Positions 23,615 to 34,000 of a DNA stretch of 64,000 nt are shown one piece after another. The notes under the pieces are model-generated. The model was not told the DNA's origin. It was given only the letters and a program-made list of their open reading frames with translations, and ran no database searches. The DNA is from Triatoma infestans. Lineage: Eukaryota; Arthropoda; Insecta; Hemiptera; Reduviidae. The position numbers were made by a program, and so were the translations under genes. The DNA is taken from assembly GCA_011037195.1 (NCBI GenBank), contig JAAEAF010002361.1, forward strand, positions 1 through 64,000. Reading direction: 5' to 3'. Each line of letters begins with the position of its first letter. Positions within the stretch are counted from its first letter, which is position 1.

Positions 23615-24085
23615 TTAATGAGATCTCAACGATTTTTTTTAGAAATAGTAAACATTCTAATAAAAAGAAAATCTGGTGTGAAACACTGACACAATCTTTC
23701 TCTTCATTTGGATTTTAACGTCTCACTTTCTGCGGAACAATATAAAAACCATTTTTTTAAAAAAAAAAAAATATTACAAATAAAAGTGATATATTTATAT
23801 CTGTGCAATGATTATTCCAAATATAAAGGAAATCGTTATGGTCATTTTCAGAGAAAATTCTAAAACACAAAAACCTATTTTGTAAAATTGTAAATCCAAA
23901 ATCGTAACCTATTTCCTTCAAATTTGGAATTGTAACAGTATTTCTAATGTATAATATATACGAGTATTAATGAAAAGCTGAACCACTACTGTTCCCGCAG
24001 AACCCCCCCAAAAAATTAATTTTCCTCTGAAAACGTTTCAAATAAAAGTGTGCAGATTATATACGAAGTTTACTAGAAAATCGTT
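23615..24085 (+). repeat. Block present only in duplication copy 2
   Basis: About 475 bp with family A-like pieces, including a minus-strand end (TCTGGTGTGAAACACTGACA, then TCTTTCTCTTC). It is either deleted from copy 1 or inserted in copy 2; both flanks resume the match at TTGCAGCCATTTTCCAGAAA. Confidence 0.6.
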
Positions 24086-24179
24086 GCAGCCATTTTCCAG
24101 AAAATCGCGAAAAATTGAAAAAAAAAAAAAATATCCAATAAAGTCTTACTTCCGGTTGATGGATTTTTGCCTCGATGCT

Positions 24180-24874
24180 GTAAGTTATTCTACAGCACCC
24201 TTCGAAGTGCCATAGACGAGCCTCTCGCCTACAACACCACCACTAGGTTAAGATCCCTAGGAATCTGAATGCATGCAGATTGGAGGGCTCTAGGGAGGGT
24301 TCTCTTCCTGATAACTATTCAAGTCCCTGAACCTTCTCTGAATGGCATACATCGTAGTTCGTTAGAAAATGTATTGGAGTTTCCTCCAAATTCCCACAGA
24401 ATTTTCACATGCAGTCACACTCTCCAAGCCCAGCTTTGTCAGGTGTCCCCCTGAGTTTACAATGCCCCATAAAGAAACCCGTAAGAATGTGGAGGTTGTT
24501 CTTTCTAAAGCACTCTGCATGCTTCCGATCTCCCTGGGTTATAATTTCCCAAGCAGACGTGCTTCAGACGTGGGAGGGAGTTACAGAGTTGAGAACTTCC
24601 TCCTGTCGCTAACCCCACAAAATGGTTCAGGCCCATAAGAGGGGATATAGTAATTTTCCTTGCTTGAGCGTTGGCCATCTCATTCCCTTCTATGCCAACA
24701 TGCCCTGGCGCCCAAACAAGGGTAACTTTGTTCTCCCTGCCCAGGTCCCAAAACCATTTTAAAGCTGACAACATGGGAGTTCAGTGCTCTAATGGCTGCC
24801 TGACTATTGGAAAGAATTACAATTTTTTTGGTTCCGATATGTGCTATCGAGGTTAAATTGAAAGCACCTTCCAA
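24180..24874 (-). pseudogene. Non-LTR retrotransposon RNase H remnant (copy 2)
   Basis: Minus strand from 24874 encodes a KKIVILSNSQAAIRALNSH region (the SDSQAAL motif of retroelement RNase H, here SNSQAAI) and, after a frame change, NKVTLVWAPGHVGIEGNEMA, with the W.PGH.GI.GNE.AD signature. It then runs on for about 60 residues. The second acidic residue is replaced and the frame is broken, so it is inactive. Confidence 0.7.
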
Positions 24875-25524
24875 TTTTTATATGTTTTTTTTATCTATTT
24901 AGGAGAACATTTTATTTATTAAAGCAAGTTTTTTTTTTAAGTGAAACAATCAGAAAATGTTATATTTTTTTAAATAATTTATATTGATATTTTGTGTTTT
25001 AAATCGGATTATAATTTTATAAGTATTTAATCAAAAGTAATCAAATTTTCATAAGAAGGAGATATGGTGGGATTATTTATAAGTTCAATAGTACAGTTGG
25101 AACAGTTGCTAATATAAAACGGTATCGACCATGTATGAGGCAAGAGAGCAACGCGCAGTTATTGTTACTTTAGCATACAAAAGATATGGCATAAATACTG
25201 TTATATTACGTGGCCTGAATATGACCGTCAACAAGGGTACAATGTAATTAATTTACTATTCTTTAACTGCACAGCTTAATTCCAACTTTAAGTAGTTAAT
25301 GAATCAAATTATGCATTATGCTTCGAGTACATGTTCATTCCAGGATTAGTGGCTTCACTGCTCTTCACTTTTAAATGTAGTCTGTAATGGTTGGTTAATT
25401 TTTTATTGTGATCGATGTAATGTAGCTTCCTTCAAAATATTAAGGATAAGCGATCAATGCAATCAATTTCTTCTTATCAATGTATTCAAGCATGCCAATT
25501 ATCGTGTCCCGATGACTTCATTAC

Positions 25525-26180
25525 AACTGTAATGTAATGGTGTGGAGTTGTATTTGTAGTAGTGGTAGTGTGTAGCACGAGCGTTTTAGTGAAAAGGGCT
25601 TATAAGTTTGTAATTTTAAAAGAGAATGAAGTCTAGTAATAATAAAGAAGTCACACTGTTTTTCAAAAGATATATTCTCTAAGAGAAAATAAGTTAACAA
25701 CAATATGCTTATAAATTAATTGGAATAAACTCTTAAAATTTGATATGGCTCTGATGTTTTCACTTTGGTAGCTAGAACGAGTCTGTAGTAAATTTAAGTA
25801 TTTTACAATATCACGCTATTATGTTTAAGAAATTAAGTATTTATCAAGATTAATGCAAAGCTCTTATGTTTTAACTTATACTGGCACTGATTTGAAGAGG
25901 GCAATTCCTGAAGCGTCCTGTCTGAAGGTAGAGTTAAGACTCTCTGCTCTTTACTCTATTAAAGCTGATGGCTCTCTTCTTTGGAATTGCTCTCTCTCTC
26001 GCGGGGGAATTTTCTTACAAAAGGTTTGCCCTAACGGGATTTTGTGCCTTTGTTTTTCTATTTAGTATGATCCCAATTTACAGTACCTGATACTAAACTT
26101 GAAGTTAAATTCACATTATAAAATATTCTAAATTATTTTTAAAAACTATTATTTTTAATTTCGTTCTTCTACTACACAAC
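25525..26180. mobile_element. Insertion of about 650 bp specific to duplication copy 2
   Basis: Copy 1 reads continuously across this point (TCATTAC then ACAGCACTTCACCACG). Copy 2 carries about 650 bp here starting AACTGTAATGTAATGGTGTG and ending CTACTACACAAC. I could not define inverted ends or a target duplication, and no protein motif is seen. Confidence 0.45.
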
Positions 26181-26739
26181 ACAGCACTTCACCACGTCCA
26201 GTAATTTCAGCATACAGATACATCCAACATGTATCATTTTTTTAAGTCAGCCAAACTTTTCACACGCACATACACACTTTTCAATGCTTTTTATGATTCG
26301 ATTCTTATAAAAATTCTAAGTGCTTGAATTTCTTTAATTAAAATGGATCTAAAGCGGTCAACTAGTCGAAAGAAGAATTAATAAGGGAAGAACTTCACTA
26401 CAACAGCAAACGTGTCAAATTTGTCGAAATTGATTTAGCTCCGGAAATACATATTTAGATCCCCTGAGTACGAAAACAATGTTTTTAGCGAATGAACTTG
26501 TGTGTGTGTGTACAAAAATATCTCAAAACGGAAGCTAAAACTTGGTATTCCGTTTAGGTATCACCGCATCTGATCCGAAGGTTTCGGTCAATATCTATCA
26601 AACGGAAGTGTGTCTTCACACCAAATATTCCTCCTTCTCTAGCTGCTTGTAAGAGGAAATTTAGCGTTTGTGGCAAATTGTCAGAATAAAATTTTTCACC
26701 ATGCAGATACATATTATTTTTATTATTATTATTACATTA

Positions 26740-27165
26740 TTATTATTACTGAGCAGTAGGCAGGGAACTTCGGAGTATCTCCTGTCCCTTAGTAGTACGG
26801 GTCTGAGGACCCTGATAGGGATAGTGACTGGACACACTTGGGTGTTCAGCCACTTGTTTAATATAGGGAGGACGTCTAGTCCCATTTGTCCGAACTGTGA
26901 CGACGGAGTCAGGGAAACGGTGTACCACTACCTTTGTCAGTGTCCCCGTTTCGCTGGAACTAGGTTTCGTGTTTTTGGGAGGGCATTACTCTCGCAGGAT
27001 TGTCTGCGCGAGCTGGAGTTTCGGAATATCTTGGGATTCTGTAGATTAACCGGTTAAGCTACGGGGGAGATTTATTAAGGAGATAGGGGGATATCGGGGG
27101 GGGGGATAAAGGCCATAGGCTTAGGTCCCGCGCCATTAGGCACTCGAACTACAATAATAATAATA
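26740..27165 (+). mobile_element. 5'-truncated non-LTR retrotransposon 3' end
   Basis: An open stretch ending at 27057 encodes the C-terminal zinc-binding tail of an R1/Jockey-type pol: a GLRTLIGIVTGHT lead-in, IGRTSSPICPNCDDG, then ETVYHYLCQCPRF (C-x2-C ... H-x4-C). A 3' UTR of about 100 bp follows and then (AAT/ATT)n at about 27150-27178. Copy 1 of the duplication has only the ATT run here, so the element was inserted into that run after, or in one copy before, duplication. Confidence 0.7.
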
Positions 27166-27285
27166 ATTATTATTATTACTGAGCACACTCCAGACATAGA
27201 GCCAAAACCGCTGCCTATGGTCACTTAGCCTTGCCTACATGGTAGGCAAGTTTCCGTCCCTGGGGGAGGCGGACCTCTACATATC

Positions 27286-28925
27286 CGGCTAGTCCTTCGC
27301 ATTACCGCTACTTCGCGAGCAAACTCAACGAAGTCTTTAAAGATTATGTTACAATTTCCCGGCCAGTTCTCTCCCCTTCTTTTCAGCTTGAATTCCTATG
27401 GTTTTTTCCCCGTCCAGGAGAGGATACCGGAAGAGAACGTGATGCACCGTGTGCCGTTCATTCGCAATTCGGGGAATCTCGCAATCCCAGGTCGTGGAGC
27501 TTACAATTGAACTCCCCATGGCCCGTGAAATATTGCGTTACGGTTTGGGACAGCTCCAACCATCAAATCAACAGTCTGTGATGCACATTCGGGAATAACT
27601 CATATGTGGTTCTCCCTTTCTCTGCTTCATCACAGCGTCTTTGCCACTTCCAATCTCGTACTCTCAGATCTTTCTCTTTGCAAGGGCAGGAGACGTCTAA
27701 CTGGACAGCTCCTCACCATCAAGGACAATCATTCCCCCTTTCTTATCTTATGGGTAAGGGCCTTCGTTTCTGCAAGGGCATCAAGGGCAACACACCAGCG
27801 ACCACCGGTAAGGAGACCGTGGAGGATATCGCATAGGCCCTTGTTACAGAGCACAAAATGGCTCTTTGCATTCGTAGTAGAGTGCCGCTGTACGACTGCA
27901 TGTGCAGCTGGTCAGCCCAACAAGTAGCTGTGTACGTTGCACCATTAGCTATTACGCCCCTATAAATGACTAAGGCCACACCATCTTCATCCCCCATTCA
28001 CCACAGGCTACTCTTTTGATTCCCTGGTACAAGTTGAGGCATCTGGATGCAACCCACTGAATGTGGAGCTTAAAAGGAAGCTTCCAATCCAACAGTACGC
28101 TCAGGTACTCAAACTGGGTTACGTGGACTATACTGTGATCGCATACCCTGATCCAGGGAGGACGACTGGGATGAATTTGCCTTTCATCAGCATCACTTTA
28201 GAATTCTCAAACGAAATCTGAAGCTTCTCCCCCTGACACTAATTCTTTATTCGGGGGACACTACAGCGCTAGCATGCTTCTCTAACTCACGACGAGAATC
28301 TCCATGGAACACTACTGCGAGGTCATTAGCGTATGTAACCGAATCACAATAATCCATATTCTCAATATGCTCTAGCAATTCATCCGTAACTAGGTTCCAC
28401 AGAAACGGGCCCACCACCGAGCCCTGCGGACAACCTTTAGTTACTGGCCTTGAAATCTCGCCTGCTTGAGTCACTAGCACCGCCTCCCTTTGGGTGAGTT
28501 AGCTTTGAATCAATTTCAGAAGATTCGGTGGACAATCTCTTTCTCTGAGTGACTCCAAAACAGTCAGCCACCAGACATGATCAAAGGCCCCAGCAATGTC
28601 CAGGAATACTGTGAGGACGTATTTGTGCCTACTGCCACGCACCAATTTAAGGATCTTCGATATCGCATCTGTTGTCGATCTTCCCGATACAAAACCACAC
28701 TGGCTGGGACTGAAACTGATATAGCTTTTCAATCTCATTATGATCAGTTTCTCCAGCAGTTTCCCGAAAACGAATAGAAGTTGTATCAATCGATAGGACT
28801 TTGCATTATCTATGGGCTTGTTCCCACCTTTATATAATACTTTGTCAAGCCCTATTTTCCACTGACTGGGAAAGTATAAGTATACAGATACAAATTGCAG
28901 ATAGGGCATTGTACACACCACAATT
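27286..28925 (-). pseudogene. R1/Jockey-like non-LTR retrotransposon pol remnant
   Basis: Read from 28921 leftwards. Reverse transcriptase motifs come first: NAKSYRLIQLLFVFGKLLEK, SQCGFVSGRSTTDAI, VFLDIAGAFDHVWW. Then, in a second frame, GCPQGSVVGPFLWN and SVTYANDLAVVF, where the catalytic YADD reads YAND. Then a thumb-like MQRAILCSVTRAYAISSTVSLPVVAGVLP (27997-27743), and near 27560-27400 a TGHGEFNCKLHDLGL / SPNCE zinc-binding end. Frameshifts and the D-to-N change in the catalytic pair make it inactive. Confidence 0.75.
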
Positions 28926-29565
28926 CACAGGCGATCAAGTCCTAATCGCATCCAATGGCGAAGCGGCAGCATGCATGACCCGCCAAATCGTAGAGAAGTA
29001 TTCTAGGGGGAGTTTAAGTTTAAATACAGAAATGAGCTTATATAAGCAGGATGGTCGCCCTTTTGATTCCCTAGAGATGGAAGAATGATAATCCAAGCCT
29101 GCTCCAATTTCAATTAACTGGAGCCGAGATAGTACAAATGATAAAGGTACTGCAAAAAATTGCATGGGTCGGAAAGTTATGGTTGCTAGAAAATTCACTC
29201 CTCTGAAAAGCAGAAGTTATCATGTAGATTGAAAAGAAAATATGGTCTTCTATGGATGCAAAACTAGGGAATTAACTGAAAGTAATGAGTAATGCGGCTG
29301 AGTTTGAAATGAATTACTGCCCTTAGAATTGTAATAGGAGTCTGTCTAGTTCAGAAATTCGAAAGAAAGCAGACGTTAGAAACAATATCCTTCACGAGAT
29401 TGAGGTGACATGGCCAAGTAAAAAGAATGAAAGAAAACTGTTGTTGGCTCAAGAGACCTCAAGGAAAGAAGAAAAGAGGGCATTCCTCGAAAGGGATAGG
29501 GACAGGGAATGGAAATGACAAGAAAAGGTCTCACGAATTAAGAGAAGAGTGGGCGTTAGGTAACG
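28870..29565 (+). pseudogene. RTE-like reverse transcriptase remnant
   Basis: Plus strand, overlapping and opposite to the previous element's end. FTGDQVLIASNGEAAACMTR matches the FADDQVLIA palm motif with the catalytic DD changed to GD, followed by IVEKYSRGSLSLNTE. Further on, broken frames give RNNILHEIEVTWPSKK and ERKLLL, like the C-terminal part of such proteins. Several indels. Confidence 0.55.
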
Positions 29566-29639
29566 GAATATGACTAAAGATCGTAAGATCTCCGGAGAAA
29601 TAAATATTCACCAGAAATACAACATGTTGTTCTAGATTT

Positions 29640-30010
29640 CCTCTATACACAAACGAAAATGTTTTTAGCAAATGGTCTTTGTGTGTCTATGTGTGGTGCA
29701 GTGGTATGTGAACAAAATAAACTAAAAATTGCATGAATCAAAAATTGAATTTGATATTCTTGAAATGTAATCAAAGGACCGATACGAAAGTTTTATTCAA
29801 ATTCGTTAACAAGAAGTGTGCTATTTTAGGAATATTTTCCCAACATCAGCTGCGACGATATTTTTTAAATTTCTTATACTAGAGCTATATCTTGGTCCTA
29901 TTACTTTATTTGAAACAATTTTGCTTAAAATTTATTTTAGAATGTTCTGAGGAATCTATGAAGTTAAGTTTACCTTTAAATGTTTTAGTTATTTTTCAAA
30001 TTGATGGAAG
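29640..30010 (+). repeat. Degenerate repeat family A copy
   Basis: AATGTTTTTAGCAAATGGTC, a TGTGAACAAAAT stretch and ATTTGAAACAATTTTGCT parallel the order of the family A consensus at low similarity. Confidence 0.45.
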
Positions 30011-30105
30011 TGCTGCCTGGTTGTCAACAACGTAATAACTTCAGGCTGTCTAATAAGTAATAACCAATAAGGTTAATGAACGGGACTACTCCTACATTAT
30101 ATAAT

Positions 30106-30319
30106 TTTTTTTTTTTTTAATTTAAGGCGCGTCAACGTCTATGGTCATTGGCGCCTGGAGCCTTCTCAGTGCACTGCCGTCATAACACTGTCCATCACCG
30201 GAGAGGTGAGTTGTAGATGCTCCTAGGTAGAAAAAAATCTAAGGGTAGCACAGTTGGACTCGAACCCGGATCCTCCGCATGGGAGTCCAGTACGCTAACC
30301 ACGTAGCTATTCCCTCCCC
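30106..30319 (-). mobile_element. tRNA-derived SINE, family 1
   Basis: Minus orientation. Head: GGGGAGGGAATAGCTACGTG with A-box-like sequence; B box GGGTTCGAGTCCAAC. Body contains CTAGGAGCATCTACAACTCA; the tail ends TTGACGCGCCTTAAATT and an A run (T run on plus strand at 30106-30118). Confidence 0.75.
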
Positions 30320-30487
30320 TACATTATGTAATATTAACACTAAATATTTAATAAAATTTCAAGCTTGAAGAAATTTTCAATTAATTTGGCAATAATTGCG
30401 GTTAAAGAAAGTCGTGATTTTTGTTTTCATATTTTTCAAATATGCTTCCACATTTTTTATTTCAAAAATCCATATATCCCAATAGCT

Positions 30488-30640
30488 TGCCGCGGTTATC
30501 ACCGTCTGTTTAATTCAGGCCTCCACTACTAACTGATCTCCCTGGCCCCTTTATGATAAGTCAACACGTCCTTATGGGAATCGAATCCGGAATTCTCACA
30601 TCAAAGGCGATTGCGGTAAACACCAGACCAATTCCCAGAA
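30488..30640 (-). mobile_element. SINE-like tRNA-related fragment, family 3
   Basis: On the minus strand GGAATTGGTCTGGTGTTTAC and GGATTCGATTCCCATAAGGA resemble tRNA A and B boxes. Differs from families 1 and 2 in the body. One copy only in the window. Confidence 0.4.
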
Positions 30641-31018
30641 TGTGTTTAATAGGATATCTATAGCAGCAATATTTAAAACAGACTTTATAGGTTTTATTTT
30701 TAAAGTATTTTATGATTTATAATTTGATGGCTCAATTAAATAAGGAATATGATCAATCATTACAAAAAGGAATTACTCTTTCAAAAAACAAGACATTTTA
30801 ATAGAAATTTGTAGGTATTGCACACAAATAATGTTTTTCTCATTTGTCAATCCAAAGGCACTGGATGTTGTCGAAGATAAACTTTATGCTTCACAAAGTA
30901 CCACACAATACTAAGTTTATAAATTTAAATAAGCTTATTAAGTGTCAAATGAAGTAAATTTAATTACCATCTTTCATTCAGTATACAAAATAAAATAAAA
31001 ACATTGTCTGTATTTAAG

Positions 31019-34000
31019 TTACGGTCTGCTTGGTCCTAGTGGATGTGGTAAAACTACACTTCTCAGCTGCATAACTGGTAGACAATTATTGGACAGCGGC
31101 TCAGTTTTTACAGCTTTTCCAAAAAAGAAACAAATTGGATATATGCCACAGGTATATAAACCTTCCATTACTTTTATGCAAAAAAAAAATTAATTTAATA
31201 GATGTATAAAAATTAACAAATTAGACCCCTAATTAATAATCTTAGCTTGAAAGTTTTATTATTTTAACCAACTTCTGCTCTATTGGCTACTGCGGCCATT
31301 AGTGTCGCTCAGCCCAATAAATAATGCCCTACTTATGAAAAAAGTTGTCAGTATTTCCAGCTAAGCTTTCTCTCACTTCCCACAATGCTCTGCAGCTACT
31401 GAGATGTTCAGCATCCATACATATCTTCCGCCTGTCACATGGTGCACAAAGGGGAGTTCACTCTTATTCTATGCACAAATGTTTATTTAAATAGTTCATG
31501 ACCCGAGGCCATTCGAAAACACACGACTGCACATTGTCCTGGCAAGACAATTGGCAATCTGTTGTGGATGTGAGGATGGCCTAGGTTAGCCCATTGCTTT
31601 CCTGTTACTTTTTGTTGAACATCCTCTTCCAGACGCCTTTCAAAACTTTGTCGGACTATTCGTTTGCTAGTGTGAAAGGAGATTGAGATTTCAGGCTGTG
31701 AGTTTTGTACCTCCGCCTTACCGAATTGATCAGCAGCCTTGTTACTAGCTATATCGCTGTGTCTGGGAATCTCGACTTTGATTTATAATATGGTCTGCCA
31801 GATATTTATAAGTCTCAACACCGTAATCATTACTAGCTTCCATTGAGGTTATTGTCAGACGAAAGCTTGAAGTAAAGAATCTAAAGATAAATTATTGAAT
31901 AGTCTTTTATTTTAAGGCGCGTCAACATCTATGGGCGAGAGTGCCTGGAGCCTTCTATGGTGCATGCGGATCAAAGGGCAATGTTCTCTGTTGCAGACTC
32001 ACCGGACAGCGAGCTTTTGAAGCTCCTAGGTTGAGAAACGTTTAGGTTAGCATTGGTTTAGACTCGAACCTTAAACTTCGCATTCCACTGAGCTAATTCC
32101 TAACGGAATTAGCTTCTTACAATATTATTTTTATGAGAGGTTAAGCAGACTTAGAGAAGATAGACTTACCCTCATTACTCATTTGAGCTAGCGTCAGCTT
32201 CAAGTCAAAGTCAAATAAAATTATTGTTGAATATTTTTTATATTCTGCTATTCACACTTACTATAAAAGAATATTTTGACTTTACCTGACGATGAGGTTA
32301 TCTATTACTTTCCAAACAAACTTTACTTTATTACTTACAAACACCTTGGACAAGCAAGTGAAACTTGGTCATACGAGCTCTTCATTTTGTGATTTGAAAC
32401 AAGAACATGACTCATCACAGACATTTTCCGTGATAGCCTGCTTCATTTTGTGGTCATCGACCGCTTTCTGGCGTTCGCCCATCTTCAGGATGCATTTGTC
32501 AGACAGTGTGATAACACAGACTTGCACAGAGCAAATAAGTGTTAACACATTCAGTGTGTATTTGCATTTTGCAAGTCTGTGCTATCACAAGAAGATGGGC
32601 GAACGCCAGAAAGCGGTCGATGACCACAAAATGAAGCAGGCTATCACGGAAAATGTCTCTGATGCTTTCCAGCTCTGCGGAACCAACCTCCACAACAAGA
32701 ACATGACTGTTGGGAAAACTACTCGCCGCTTAAGGTTTTAACATAAAATTTTTAGAAAATCAGCAAGCTCTTAAAGGATTAGATCAAAATATTCTTTTAG
32801 AAAATCCTAACTTTAATTGACTTTCATTGACAGTGACCTTGATGTTTTCTATATTATTAATCACCTCTTTATGAGCTTACCTATCCCCACGTGTAAGCCA
32901 CTATCCACTCGAGCTAATAGAGATTTTCTTCCAAACCAACCGCTATTTACAAAAACAAGGTCATCCGTATGTTAATTAGGATTCGTCGGATTGTTGTTTC
33001 CATAACTACATTACAGATAAAGATCTCCCGGCCTTTGTCCCATATTTTGGCACTATTGGTGACCTATTTATCATGTGCAATGATATGACGATTTAACTTG
33101 ATCTGCAATTTTTTTATATTATTCAGCAACCTTTTGCTTCTGAAATAAATATAAATTCAGTGTACATCCAAATTATTCTGATGATAATTAAATTATTTAC
33201 GTTCACAAAATCAAATTAAAGCTTTAAAAAAAATATCCACAAGTTACCTAGGAACTTCAACAAAGTAATCTCTAGAGTGCCTTTCAGGATGTTATAATTA
33301 ATTTCAATGGTTTATCTTGTTAGGAAATAACACTGAGTGGTGATTTAAGAATAGATGAAACATTAAATTTTTATGGAACCATATATGGCATGCCTAGAAA
33401 CAAAATTATACAAAGAACAAAAGAATTACTTACATTTCTGGATCTACCGCCTCCTGAGAGGCAGATTAAAAATTGTAGGTTAGTAAACTAATATGTAAGT
33501 TTTTCAAACTGGATTATTAAAATATTTATACAATGCGAACCAAAAACTTGCGCTACCCGAAGCGTTTTCACAACATAATTATCTAATTTACAAAATTTAA
33601 TCGTTGAAAAAAAAAATTACTTTTTGAAAAGGTTTTTTTGAACAAAATAAAAGTGAGGTAATGAGGTTTTAAAAAGGTTTTAATGAGTAGTAGATGACTG
33701 AACGTTATACTTATATAAATGTAATTGCCCGGGAGAGAATTGTTGATATGCACGAACTTCAAATATCCTTGCAACATTTCGCTTCATTTGGATCGAAACC
33801 ATTCTTCGGCACATTCAGAGATCCTGATCTGAGTAAAGCATCCAGTACAGCCATTCTGTACTGGTTGATCTCGGAGAACTAACAAAAATGAAAAATATCG
33901 TCCCAACAAATGAATTTGTGGAGAGAGGTGCTGCTGTTGGGACACACTGTCTAAATTACTTAAAATAAAGTACCGTTTATAAATGTACCGTGTCGTTTGA

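Larger units (their letters stand above)
22138..27280 (+). repeat. Segmental duplication, copy 2
   Basis: Direct repeat of 17318-20806, longer because of three extra blocks: about 23615-24085, 25525-26180 and 26740-27165. The last of these is a separate retroelement insertion. The right end (GGCGGACCTCTAC) is shared exactly with copy 1, after which the two diverge. Confidence 0.85.
29566..31018. other. Region upstream of the first visible ABCH gene 2 exon
   Basis: Contains a degenerate family A copy (29640-30010), SINE copies (30106-30319 and 30488-30640) and AT-rich DNA. The exon that should encode the ABC domain start was looked for here and not found. It may be in an unmasked part of 15.3-31 kb or missing. 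Confidence 0.5.

Noticed and set aside
24369..24638. Plus-strand ORFs of 60-90 codons at 24.3-24.9 kb
   Set aside because: They are shadows of the minus-strand RNase H relic; the same shadows occur in copy 1 near 19.1-19.5 kb.
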